Source of the DNA: Chitinophagales bacterium
GTDB lineage: Bacteria > Bacteroidota > Bacteroidia > Chitinophagales > Saprospiraceae
DNA: 64,000 nt
NCBI GenBank assembly: GCA_013299105.1
Contig: JAAFJY010000006.1
Coordinates: 124,001 to 188,000, forward strand
Direction: 5' to 3'
This document shows, one piece after another, positions 1 through 8,085 of this stretch. The notes under the pieces are model-generated. The model had not been told where the DNA came from. It was given only the letters and a program-made list of their open reading frames with translations, and searched no databases. Within the stretch, counting starts at the first letter, position 1. Every line of letters starts with the position of its first letter. The position numbers were made by a program, and so were the translations under genes.

Positions 1-334
1 GGGCCAAGGTGATGCCGCTGTACTCGTTGCGCTCGGCATACTTAGCGGTGAGGGTAGCTACCACTCTCCCACCCCGGTAAAAATCAACCCAGATACCCTT
101 GATGAATTCTTGCTTGGGATTGTCCAATGCAGTGTGCCGCAACATCACTGGCCCCCGCACGCGCACGCGCACAACCGCCGAGTCGCTGTAAAACATGTCG
201 ACCTTTTTGATTGTTTCGACTTGGATTTCTTCCTTGGTAAAGGTTTCAATGGCTTTTTCTTCCTGCTTGCAGGCCACCACAAAGAGGGCCAGCAGGCTGA
301 AAAACCAAAGCCAATGTTGGTTATTTTTTGACAC
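1..334 (-). CDS. lptC: LptC-like lipoprotein, N-terminal part (runs off left edge)
   Basis: Partial gene. Read from a GTG at 334-332, the product begins with a short charged stretch, a hydrophobic segment and a lipobox ending in V-V-A-C (Cys about residue 23), so it is predicted to be a lipoprotein. The remainder (KVDMFYSDSAVVRVRV, DFYRGGRVVATLTAKYA) resembles the repeated beta-jellyroll of LptC, which hands lipopolysaccharide from the LptB2FG transporter to LptA in the periplasm. I chose the GTG because no ATG fits the signal peptide in this frame. A TACCTTTG box at 351-358 lies just upstream and is a plausible -7 promoter element. The C-terminus is outside the window. Another periplasmic lipoprotein of similar fold is possible. 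Confidence 0.62.
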   Translation of the reverse strand, partial: MSKNNQHWLWFFSLLALFVVACKQEEKAIETFTKEEIQVETIKKVDMFYSDSAVVRVRVRGPVMLRHTALDNPKQEFIKGIWVDFYRGGRVVATLTAKYAERNEYSGITLA

Positions 335-424
335 AAAAGGGATTTTGGCGCAAAGGTAAAGGAAAACGATATTCAATCCATCATTCATCCAACGAATCGT
401 TCAAAGCCCCAATCGAAGCCCCTC

Positions 425-449
425 TTTTCAACACTTCAACTTTTCAACT
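425..449 (-). repeat. GTTGAA-type 3'-end repeat, copy 1
   Basis: Tandem GTTGAA units on the minus strand followed by AGAGGGGC, beginning 8 nt after the stop codon of the adhesin gene. It belongs to a family of nine copies in this window, most of them at stop codons. Confidence 0.75.
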
Positions 450-456
450 ACCAACG

Positions 457-3400
457 CTAATTCACCACATTCACATCCCCTTTGAAAATCAAAATCTCGT
501 TGTCGATGAATTCGATCTCGGCTACATATACATAAGTACCCGCACCGACCCGAGCGCCATTGAATTTACCGTCCCAGCCTTGGGCTTCATCGCCGAGGGG
601 CAGGTCTTTTTTCTCAAATAGCAAATTGCCCCAACGGTCGTACACCCGCAAACTGCGGATGATCTTTGATGAAGTACCACCGTAAACCGTGAAGAAGTTG
701 TTCACCCCATCGTTGTAAGGCGAAAAAGCATTGGGGAAGTACAAGGAACGGTCTTTGACCACGGTAATCAAGATGGCATCCTCCGCCTCACAATCCTGGG
801 GGTCTTTGATTTTCAGCGTGTACTGCTGCGTGTTCAAAGGCGTTAGGAAAGGGTTGGGGCAATTGGTACAGCTGAGGTTGGTGGCTGGCGTCCAGGCGTA
901 GGATTTGATGTCGTTCCGGCTGCTTACCGCGTTAAGTTGCACACTGGCCCCCAGGTTAATGGTGATGTCCAGGCCCAAATCCAGCGTCAGTTGTGGAGGT
1001 TCGGTCAAAGTCACGTCTTGCGTGGCTTTACACCCTCCCGCATCTTCCACCAAAACACTGTAATTACCCGCTCTCAATTGGTCAAAAATATTTCCTCTTT
1101 GCAAGGTACCGCCGTTGATGCTATAGCTATAAGGTGGGGTGCCACCTGCGCCCAATAGAGTGATTTTGCCCTTGGGTTCCCCAAAGCACAGGACATTCAC
1201 GGGTTGTATTTGACCGATTGAAAGCAAAGGTGGTTCAATCAAAGTGAGTGAGGTGTCCTTGCTGCACCCATTTTTGTCTTGCAAGCTGAGGCGATAAGTA
1301 CCTGGCGGCAGGTCTTTTAGGTCTGCGGTTCGGCCCCCATTGCTCCAATTGAATACATAATCCCCTGCCCCACCTCGCGGTACTGCATTGACGCTGCCAT
1401 TGCGGTCACCAAAACAAGTTGGATTCATGCCCGTAGCCAACACGCCGATGGGTGGGAAATCTTTCACCGCGACATCGAAGTTCCCACGACAGTTGTTGAA
1501 GTCTCGCACGGTCACTTTGTAAGTACCCGCCCTGATTTGCCGCAAGGAATTGTCGTTTTGGAAGCCTCGGCCATCGCCCCAATCAAATTGATAAGGCCCT
1601 CGGCCATTGTTTAGTTGCAAATTGATGGACCCATCGTTGAATCCAAAACAGCGCGGCGGCGTTACCGCATCCACATTGGGATTGAGCAAAAGTTCGAGCT
1701 CTCGCACTTGCAAAATGGTATCTTTTTGGCAGCCTAGGCGATCGCGGATGCGGAAACTGTACGAACCAGAGGCTACATTTCGCAAACTGGAGTCGCGGCC
1801 AAAAGCCCCATTTTGCCAACTGTACTGATATGGCCCCGAACCTCCACTGACCCTTACTGCCAGGCCACCGTCGCGACCACCATTGCAAGTGGCACGCATG
1901 TCGTCGATCTGATAACGGAAGGGCTGAGGACCTCGAACCGTGAGCCGAATGGTAGTGTCACAAGTGGCTACATCGGTGATTTTGACCGAATACGTACCCG
2001 TTGAGACCGCACTAAGGTCCTCGGTTTTGATTCCATTAGACCATTCGAAGGTATAGGGCCCAAAATTGTTGCGCACGCTGATGTCCACCGAGCCACTGTT
2101 GTTGTTGGGGCAGATTTCATCCTTGATTTGAGCTCCTAAAGTATAGTGATCAGGGCAACAGCGAGCGGCTACTTCTTTGATTTTAGTAACTGTACAACCT
2201 GATTCAGTAGTCACACGCAAGGAAACATTGATGGTACCTGGGCGATTGAACTGTGCTTTTTGTGGGCCTTTGCCGGTCGCAGAAGGGCGAACAGCAGTGG
2301 GACCAAAATCCCATTCCCATTTGGCAATTGGTCCAGCGAAAGTTGAGCCATCAGTGAAGGTCATGTCTTTGCCGATGCAAACGGGCGAAATATCGTTGGT
2401 AAAATCAGACTTGGGGCCCAAAAAAGTACCCGTGCCACCAAAAGTAATGGTGTACCCCGACCCCGATTGGCTGTAGTTGTTGACTACTAAGGCATAACTG
2501 CGGCCCGCCACCATCTGCAAGGGCGAAATAAAGTTGTTGCTGCCTGCTTCACAGCCACAGTATTCTACATCACCCTGCTCTCGGTCGCGCAGGCCAGTAG
2601 CTCCGGTACAGCGCACCCAGTTGGCGATGGGCTCACCCACGTTTTCGCCTGCCGACATACACTTGGCCGAGCGTTTGCTGCCACAAGTGTTGATACCACC
2701 AGGTAGTTCAAATACCACAAAGTCAATGTCGTCGTCGGGGTTGAGCGGAGTAATGGTAAAGCTCAAAGCCCCGGCCCGCTCACAAGTCCATTTTAGCCAG
2801 TTGGACTGCGCTTCGGCAGGATTACAGCCCAAGCGACCACAAAAGCCCCGAAGTTCGTTGGGGTCGCGGCCTTCGCCTTGCACAAAGGGGATGGTCAATG
2901 GTTTTTTGTCGCAAAGGATGTTCCCCGTTGCACAATCGCTGGAGGGCGTTTGGGTAATATCAAAATTGTTGATACAAAGCTGAAAAGTACCGTTGGTATT
3001 GTTGCGCGAACTGACATTGATGAAATAGCGCTGGCCTACTACCAAGTTAGAGACAAATGCCTGGATGGTGTTTCGACCCCTGGCATCGGAAATACAAACT
3101 AGCTCCTGCAAAGCCCCACAATTGCCCGTGAATACTGCAAACTGAGGTGAGCGCAGGGTTCCCTCAGGTTGAATGCGGGTAGCACCCGAAACACTGATGT
3201 TCGCATCCTTGGCGATGGCGATGAAGGTAAACCACACCTCATTGGGGCGAGAAGTGGTCGTAGCCCGCGGAAAACAACCCGGTACGGTATAGTTTTGCGA
3301 AGCAGTTGAACCTTCGGTCGTGTAAGCACCCGGACCAGAGCACCAGCCTGCTACGGTATCCAATGGAAAGGCATCCGTACACTCGTCGTTGAGTGGCCGT

Positions 3401-3459
3401 TGGGCAAGGGCAAGTTGACAAACAAAAAAAGCAAAGCAGTATAGAATAACTTTTCTCAT
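457..3459 (-). CDS. SprB-repeat / PKD adhesin with gliding-type C-terminal sorting domain
   Basis: A 1000-residue exported protein. Residues 1-20 are a Sec signal peptide ending in A-L-A-Q. The N-terminal third is Cys-rich, with beta-sandwich-like segments seen in Bacteroidota surface proteins. A PKD-like domain lies near 360-440 (motif WEWDFG). Five SprB-type repeats of about 75 residues follow (about 445-840), each opening with a Cys-rich N/GG/DGS motif and containing GPY-x-F/Y-x-W and G-T-Y. The last 80 residues (YFPNAFSPYNDGVNNFF, then YDRWGNLLFE) are a gliding motility-associated C-terminal (CHU_C / type B T9SS) domain. The protein is probably displayed on or released from the cell surface as an adhesin by type IX secretion. 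The domain calls are firm. The ligand is unknown. Confidence 0.9.
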   Translation of the reverse strand: MRKVILYCFAFFVCQLALAQRPLNDECTDAFPLDTVAGWCSGPGAYTTEGSTASQNYTVPGCFPRATTTSRPNEVWFTFIAIAKDANISVSGATRIQPEGTLRSPQFAVFTGNCGALQELVCISDARGRNTIQAFVSNLVVGQRYFINVSSRNNTNGTFQLCINNFDITQTPSSDCATGNILCDKKPLTIPFVQGEGRDPNELRGFCGRLGCNPAEAQSNWLKWTCERAGALSFTITPLNPDDDIDFVVFELPGGINTCGSKRSAKCMSAGENVGEPIANWVRCTGATGLRDREQGDVEYCGCEAGSNNFISPLQMVAGRSYALVVNNYSQSGSGYTITFGGTGTFLGPKSDFTNDISPVCIGKDMTFTDGSTFAGPIAKWEWDFGPTAVRPSATGKGPQKAQFNRPGTINVSLRVTTESGCTVTKIKEVAARCCPDHYTLGAQIKDEICPNNNSGSVDISVRNNFGPYTFEWSNGIKTEDLSAVSTGTYSVKITDVATCDTTIRLTVRGPQPFRYQIDDMRATCNGGRDGGLAVRVSGGSGPYQYSWQNGAFGRDSSLRNVASGSYSFRIRDRLGCQKDTILQVRELELLLNPNVDAVTPPRCFGFNDGSINLQLNNGRGPYQFDWGDGRGFQNDNSLRQIRAGTYKVTVRDFNNCRGNFDVAVKDFPPIGVLATGMNPTCFGDRNGSVNAVPRGGAGDYVFNWSNGGRTADLKDLPPGTYRLSLQDKNGCSKDTSLTLIEPPLLSIGQIQPVNVLCFGEPKGKITLLGAGGTPPYSYSINGGTLQRGNIFDQLRAGNYSVLVEDAGGCKATQDVTLTEPPQLTLDLGLDITINLGASVQLNAVSSRNDIKSYAWTPATNLSCTNCPNPFLTPLNTQQYTLKIKDPQDCEAEDAILITVVKDRSLYFPNAFSPYNDGVNNFFTVYGGTSSKIIRSLRVYDRWGNLLFEKKDLPLGDEAQGWDGKFNGARVGAGTYVYVAEIEFIDNEILIFKGDVNVVN

Positions 3460-3729
3460 AGCTAGAGCAGAATGAATATTTTTTGAACACCAAACAGCCC
3501 AGGCTGTTCAATATTTCATGGCAATACTTGGGTGCAGATTTGTTTTAGCGTACAAGAATAACGGTTAAAATCCTTATTTATGTGCTTTCAACACTTTAAG
3601 GTACCGTTAAAGCCGGGCTTTTAATCGTAGTTTTGGTTAAGCGCATGACAATTTAGGTTAAAAAACCGGGTTTGACAGCTCGAATGCTTGTTATTCTTTG
3701 CTAAAGCTTCCAAAAAACCATTCAACTTC

Positions 3730-4446
3730 ATGATTCAACAGCTACCCAACTTGATCACTTTAATCAACCTGGTGTGCGGTGCTACCGCTTGCCTGTGTTT
3801 GATCTATGGACGCCTGGAACTGGTTTTTGGGTTGGTCGTCCTGGCGGGAATTGCCGATGTATTGGATGGACTGGTGGCCCGTGCGCTGAAAGTGCAATCG
3901 GAATTGGGCAAGCAATTGGACTCCTTAGCCGATATGGTTTCTTTTGGCCTGGTTCCTGGGATCATTTTCTACGGGCTGATAAGTGCCGCCCAAAATGGGG
4001 GCAATTGGCCCACTGGGTTGGATTTCAAAGCATTGCCGGGTTTGCTGCTGACGGCCTGCGCTGCCTTGCGCCTGGGAAAATTCAACATCGACACCCGGCA
4101 AAGTGAGGAATTCATCGGTTTGCCCACACCGGCTTGTACCTTGTTTGTGTTGGGATTATTGGCTATTTACCTCGATCCAGGGCATGCTTTCCATTTTTTG
4201 CTGCGGCAAACGCTGGTCATCAGTACTTTGTTGGCTGTATTTTCCTATCTGATGTTGGCGGAGATTCCGATGTTTAGTTTCAAATTCAAGGCATTGACTT
4301 GGAAAGGCAACGAGATTCGCTTTATCTTTGCGGCGATTTTTGCCCTCATGATTGGCATTTGGCGTTGGGGAGGCTTGTCTCCGGCCATTCTGCTCTATGT
4401 TGCGCTTTCTATACTCCTTTTTTTCAAGCGAAAAACCGCACCATGA
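3730..4446 (+). CDS. pssA: CDP-alcohol phosphatidyltransferase, probable phosphatidylserine synthase
   Basis: A 238-residue membrane enzyme that joins CDP-diacylglycerol to an alcohol, most likely serine, the first step to phosphatidylethanolamine. The family signature DG-x2-AR-x8-G-x3-D-x3-D is complete (DGLVAR about residues 48-53, then G, D and D ending at LDSLAD). Several hydrophobic helices follow. The opening MIQQLPNLITLINLVCG is typical of the type II PssA subfamily, which decides the ATG at 3730 over an upstream in-frame codon. Its stop overlaps the purS start by 4 nt (ATGA), so the two are probably translationally coupled. A phosphatidylglycerophosphate synthase cannot be excluded but is less likely, given the sequence around the signature. 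Confidence 0.87.
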   Translation: MIQQLPNLITLINLVCGATACLCLIYGRLELVFGLVVLAGIADVLDGLVARALKVQSELGKQLDSLADMVSFGLVPGIIFYGLISAAQNGGNWPTGLDFKALPGLLLTACAALRLGKFNIDTRQSEEFIGLPTPACTLFVLGLLAIYLDPGHAFHFLLRQTLVISTLLAVFSYLMLAEIPMFSFKFKALTWKGNEIRFIFAAIFALMIGIWRWGGLSPAILLYVALSILLFFKRKTAP

Positions 4447-4700
4447 AATTTGTTGCTGACATCAACATCATGCCCCACAAAGAATTGCTCGACCCTCAAG
4501 GAAAAGCTGTGGCCAACAACCTCAAAAACGTAGGTATCTCCGGCGTGCAAGATGTGCGCATTGGCAAACACATTTCACTGAATATTGAAGCCGATTCCGA
4601 AGCTGCTGCCCGCGAACTGGTAGACACCGCTTGCCGCAAACTGCTGGCCAACGTGATCATGGAAAGCTTTCAGTTTGAACTACACGAAGCAGAAGCCTGA
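4443..4700 (+). CDS. purS: Phosphoribosylformylglycinamidine synthase small subunit PurS
   Basis: An 85-residue protein matching PurS along its whole length. It opens with a beta strand (KFVADINIMP), continues through the conserved DPQGKAVANNLKN segment, and has the VQDVRIGKHISLNIEAD core and a C-terminal helix with LLANVIMESF. PurS dimers bridge PurQ (glutaminase) and small PurL in step four of purine synthesis. The start is the ATG that overlaps the pssA stop. No other purine genes are nearby, so the gene sits in a general housekeeping run (pssA-purS-rsmI). Its presence implies that the organism uses the three-part PurLQS enzyme rather than a single long PurL, unless this copy is a relic. 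Confidence 0.9.
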   Translation: MKFVADINIMPHKELLDPQGKAVANNLKNVGISGVQDVRIGKHISLNIEADSEAAARELVDTACRKLLANVIMESFQFELHEAEA

Positions 4701-4707
4701 TCCACAC

Positions 4708-5409
4708 ATGCTGTACCTGATTCCCACTCCCATCGGCAACCTGGAGGACATTACCCTGCGGGCCATCCGCATCCTGCGGGAGGTGGATCTCATTTTGGCC
4801 GAAGACACCCGCACCTCGCGCAAACTCCTCGATCACCACGGCATCGACACCCCCTTGCGGGCCCACCATGCCCACAATGAGCACACTGCCATCAACGGGG
4901 TATTGCGCGACTTAGAAATTGGGCGCAAACTGGCCTTGGTGTCTGATGCAGGAACACCAGGCATTTCTGACCCAGGTTTTTTGTTGGTGCGAGAATGCCT
5001 CAAGGCGGGCATCGAAGTACAGTGTTTGCCTGGGCCTACGGCCATTGTGCCCGCCCTGGTGCAATCGGGTCTGCCTTGCGACCGCTTCCATTTTGAAGGC
5101 TTTTTACCCCACAAAAAAGGCCGTCAAACCCGTCTGAAATACCTGGCCAGCTTGCCCAACACTTTTGCTTTGTACGAATCGCCACACCGCTTGGTGAAAT
5201 GCATGGAGCAATTGCAGGAATTTTGCGGCTCCGATCGCGCCGTTTGTGTGCAGCGGGAATTGAGCAAGCTGCACGAAGAAGCCCACCGTGGTAGCATTGC
5301 CGAGGTTCTGGCATTTTTTAAAGGCCGAGCCGATAAAGTTCGGGGCGAAATCGTGATCGTAGTAGCAGGTCTTGGCAAGGAAAATAGCCGGGAGGAAGAG
5401 GAGGATTGA
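4708..5409 (+). CDS. rsmI: 16S rRNA (cytidine(1402)-2'-O)-methyltransferase
   Basis: A 233-residue tetrapyrrole-methylase-fold enzyme that 2'-O-methylates C1402 of 16S rRNA in the decoding centre. Diagnostic RsmI motifs are visible: LYLIPTPIGNLEDIT at the N-terminus, LAEDTRTSRKLL, SDAGTPGISDPG (the S-adenosylmethionine-binding loop), PGPTAIVPALVQSG and the FEGFLPHKKG segment. It starts 7 nt after purS. The ATG at 4708 is preferred over an earlier in-frame ATG that overlaps purS, because family members begin two or three residues before the LYLIPTPIGN motif. The family often ends near here, without a long C-terminal domain. Confidence 0.93.
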   Translation: MLYLIPTPIGNLEDITLRAIRILREVDLILAEDTRTSRKLLDHHGIDTPLRAHHAHNEHTAINGVLRDLEIGRKLALVSDAGTPGISDPGFLLVRECLKAGIEVQCLPGPTAIVPALVQSGLPCDRFHFEGFLPHKKGRQTRLKYLASLPNTFALYESPHRLVKCMEQLQEFCGSDRAVCVQRELSKLHEEAHRGSIAEVLAFFKGRADKVRGEIVIVVAGLGKENSREEEED

Positions 5410-5413
5410 GGTT

Positions 5414-5520
5414 TGGACATACGATAGACGAGATACGAGATACGACATATGATTTGGTGGGGCTCGCTGGAAGGATTTGTCGGATGAGGAGCATTCGTTT
5501 TTCCGGTTTGATTTTTTTGA
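5414..5520. repeat. Dispersed ~100-bp repeat, copy A
   Basis: This stretch shares an ordered set of blocks with 27592-27690: ACATACGATA, GACGACATATGA-type, TTGG, CTCGCTGG, GCATTCGTTT, CGGTTTT and TTTTTGAA. It contains several TACGA units. It is non-coding and lies between rsmI and the kinase/RapZ fusion gene. Nothing suggests a gene inside it. Confidence 0.55.
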
Positions 5521-5606
5521 AGTACGACTTACGAGTGACTACTTACGACTTACGAAGTAGAGGCTCTGCTTAAGCATTACCCGAAAGGTAGATTTGAGCG
5601 CCACTC

Positions 5607-5665
5607 TTCTCAACCCCTCAGCTTATCAACTCTTTTCAACCCTTCAACATTTCAACCTTTCAACT
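5607..5665 (-). repeat. GTTGAA-type repeat, copy 2 (longest)
   Basis: About seven TTCAAC/ATCAAC units on the + strand (GTTGAA on minus) ending 8 bp before the ATG of the kinase/RapZ fusion. Unlike most copies it has no adjacent minus-strand stop codon, so it may be a relic or act in the 5' leader of the + gene. Confidence 0.65.
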
Positions 5666-5673
5666 ACGCCCGC

Positions 5674-7125
5674 ATGGCTCCACAAAAAATAGAAACCGTA
5701 CTTTCTGATCTTTTTGAACAATGGTGTGGGCAAGCGCCTACCCTGATTTTGCCTTTGGCACCATCGGGTTCGGAGCGCATCTATTACCGTTTGCAAAACT
5801 CGGAGTGGGCCTCCATTGGTACTTACAGCCCAAATGAAAGTGAGAGCCGGGCTTTTTTGGCCTATACCCGCCATTTTCACAGCAAAGGCTTGCCCGTACC
5901 TGAGGTGTATGCGCAGGATGAAACGGGTAAAATTTACCTCCAGGAAGATTTGGGCTCGACTACTTTGTACAGTTTTATACTGCAAACGGGCGATTATTTT
6001 CCCGATTACCTGGTGCAATTGTACAAGCGCGTGGCCGAGCAATTGGCCCGCCTGCAAATCATCGGCGGCGAGGGTTTGGACTACTCGAATAGCTACCCCA
6101 AGCCGTCGTTCGACAAGGAGTCGATGTTTTGGGACCTGAATTATTTCAAGTACCACTTCCTGATGCTCGCCAAGGTCCGATTTGACGAACAAGCTTTGGA
6201 GAACGATTTTCACGCCTTGACCGATTACTTGCTCACGGCCGATACTCAATATTTCTTGTTCCGAGATTTCCAGTCGCGCAACATCATGATCCGCAGCGGA
6301 GAGCCTTATTTCATTGATTACCAAGGCGGTCGGCAAGGAGCCTTGCAATACGACCTGGCCTCACTTTTGTACCAGGCCAAAGCCAATATCCCACCCGACA
6401 TCCGCGACGAGGTGATCGAGCACTACCTGGATGTAGCCGAAAAACTGACCGAGATCGACCGCAAATCCTTCATGGAGTACTTTCATGGGTATGTGTTGAT
6501 CCGCAACATCCAGGTTTTGGGGGCTTATGGGTTCCGGGGCTTGTTTGAGCGCAAAGAGCACTTTATCAAGAGCATTCCTTTTGCCCTGCGCAACCTCAAA
6601 GTGCAATTGGAAAACTGGCAATTACCCATTGAGCTGCCCCACCTGCGTGAAGCCCTGCAACGCATCATCGACAGCAAGCGCTTCGAGCCTTTCAACAAAA
6701 TCAAAAGCAGCAGCAGCTTGCTGACCGTCAATGTAAATTCCTTCTCTTACCACCAGGGTGGAGTGCCAGAAGACAACAGTGGCAACGGCGGTGGATTTGT
6801 GTTCGACTGCCGTTTTGTACACAACCCTGGGCGCTACGAGCCCTACAAAAAACTCACGGGCCGCGACGAGGCGGTGATCAATTTCCTGAAGCAGCACAGC
6901 ATCATGGACGATTACCTGCAAAACGTGTTTCGGATCGTCGATGCGGCCGTTGAGGACTACATCGACCGCAGTTTCACCAGCCTGACTGTCAATTTTGGCT
7001 GCACGGGCGGCCAGCACCGTTCGGTATATGGGGCCGATGAACTGAGCAAACACATCAAAGAAAAATACGGGGTTCGCGTCAACCTGCACCATGTGGAGCA
7101 GGAGCGCAAAAATTGGGAAAATTGA
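5674..7125 (+). CDS. APH/ChoK-fold sugar-kinase-like domain fused to RapZ C-terminal domain
   Basis: A 483-residue two-domain protein. Residues 1-340 have the aminoglycoside-phosphotransferase/AmgK-like kinase fold with a complete catalytic set: FRDFQSRN (Asp198, Asn203) and the metal-binding Asp of FIDYQGG (Asp215). Residues 350-476 match the C-terminal domain of RapZ: VFDCRFVHNPGR, then GCTGGQHRSV at 442-451. In enterobacteria the RapZ C-terminal half binds glucosamine-6-phosphate, and AmgK relatives phosphorylate amino sugars such as MurNAc. The fusion therefore suggests a cell-wall sugar kinase with a built-in amino-sugar-phosphate sensor (inference). RapZ's own N-terminal P-loop domain is absent. 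The gene overlaps the next gene by 13 nt, so the pair is probably cotranslated. Confidence 0.85.
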   Translation: MAPQKIETVLSDLFEQWCGQAPTLILPLAPSGSERIYYRLQNSEWASIGTYSPNESESRAFLAYTRHFHSKGLPVPEVYAQDETGKIYLQEDLGSTTLYSFILQTGDYFPDYLVQLYKRVAEQLARLQIIGGEGLDYSNSYPKPSFDKESMFWDLNYFKYHFLMLAKVRFDEQALENDFHALTDYLLTADTQYFLFRDFQSRNIMIRSGEPYFIDYQGGRQGALQYDLASLLYQAKANIPPDIRDEVIEHYLDVAEKLTEIDRKSFMEYFHGYVLIRNIQVLGAYGFRGLFERKEHFIKSIPFALRNLKVQLENWQLPIELPHLREALQRIIDSKRFEPFNKIKSSSSLLTVNVNSFSYHQGGVPEDNSGNGGGFVFDCRFVHNPGRYEPYKKLTGRDEAVINFLKQHSIMDDYLQNVFRIVDAAVEDYIDRSFTSLTVNFGCTGGQHRSVYGADELSKHIKEKYGVRVNLHHVEQERKNWEN

Positions 7126-8018
7126 CCAGCAAAATCCTCTTGTTTGGCGAATACACCGTTTTGCGGGGCTCGGCTGCACTGGCTTTGCCCTTCCCAATGT
7201 TTGGTGGCCACTGGGCTTTTCTCGAAAAACGGGGGCCGCACGAAGGGCAACAGCAACTCTGGGCTTGGCTGACTTACCTGCAAGATTTACAAAAGCAAGG
7301 CCAATTGCTGCACGATTTGGACTTGATCCTACTGGAAGAAGACCTGGAGCGGGGCATGTTTTTTGAGTCGAACATTCCCACCGGCTATGGCTTGGGCAGC
7401 TCAGGGGCCTTGTGTGCGGCCTTGTTCACGAGGTATGTGCTGAAGCCGATTTCGGCGGATGACGCAGGGCAGTACGCTTTTTTAAAAAAAATCTTTGCCC
7501 AGTTGGAGTCCTTTTTTCACGGCTCCAGCTCCGGGGCCGATCCTTTGATTTGTTACCTCAATCGCCCAGTTTTACTGAAAGGCAATGGCGACATTGAGGC
7601 TGTAGAAGTGCCGAATTGGCCCCAAAACCCCTATCATTTTTTCCTGCTCGACACCCAACAGGCCCGCAGCACGGGGCCACTGGTGCAAAATTTCCTCCAG
7701 CGCTGCGAGGACCCGATTTTTGCCCAAGAAGTCGAAGATGAACTCTGCCCGCTCAGTGAAGTCGGGATCAAGTTTTTTTGCCAAGGCCACTGGGAGAGTT
7801 TGTACTCTGTTTGGCAAAACCTCAGCCGGGCGCAAGCCGATTTACTACCCGAAATGATCCCCGCCCATTGCCTACCCGCCTGGGAAAATGGCCTGATTCG
7901 CGGCGATTACGCCCTCAAGCTTTGTGGTGCTGGGGGTGGCGGTTTTTTGCTGGGCATGTGCAAAATGGGAGTGGATTTGGATACAGCGCTTGGAAACGTT
8001 TGCATAGAAATTGAATAA
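7113..8018 (+). CDS. GHMP kinase, mevalonate-kinase-like
   Basis: A 301-residue GHMP-superfamily kinase. The N-terminus (SKILLFGEYTVLRG) is typical of mevalonate-type kinases. The ATP-binding motif is PTGYGLGSSGA at 89-99, the region SSSGADP supplies the catalytic Asp loop, and the C-terminal glycine-rich motif is KLCGAGGGGFLLG. It probably phosphorylates mevalonate or a related small alcohol for isoprenoid synthesis. Related Bacteroidota proteins are annotated as GHMP kinases of uncertain substrate. The start is TTG at 7113 or TTG at 7122. No in-frame ATG precedes the conserved SKILLFGE segment. It overlaps the upstream fusion gene, which suggests translational coupling. Confidence 0.82.
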   Translation: MGKLTSKILLFGEYTVLRGSAALALPFPMFGGHWAFLEKRGPHEGQQQLWAWLTYLQDLQKQGQLLHDLDLILLEEDLERGMFFESNIPTGYGLGSSGALCAALFTRYVLKPISADDAGQYAFLKKIFAQLESFFHGSSSGADPLICYLNRPVLLKGNGDIEAVEVPNWPQNPYHFFLLDTQQARSTGPLVQNFLQRCEDPIFAQEVEDELCPLSEVGIKFFCQGHWESLYSVWQNLSRAQADLLPEMIPAHCLPAWENGLIRGDYALKLCGAGGGGFLLGMCKMGVDLDTALGNVCIEIE

Positions 8019-8060
8019 ATTTAAATCATCCGCTATGTAGTCCTCAGTAAACCAGCAGCC

Positions 8061-8083
8061 CCTCTTCTCAACTCCTCAACCAA
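8061..8083 (-). repeat. GTTGAGG-variant 3'-end repeat, copy 3
   Basis: Degenerate copy (GGTTGAGGAGTTGAGAAG on minus) followed by AGGGGC, 2 nt after the stop codon of the T9SS gene at 8086. Confidence 0.6.
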
Positions 8084-8085
8084 CC

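Noticed and set aside
3492-3509. Small AACAGCC/GGCTGTT hairpin between the adhesin and pssA
   Set aside because: Two-base loop makes it weak. It could be an operator but nothing supports it.
5644-6348. 234-codon open frame antisense to the kinase/RapZ gene
   Set aside because: Antisense shadow. It has no start context or domain and follows from the codon use of the real gene.
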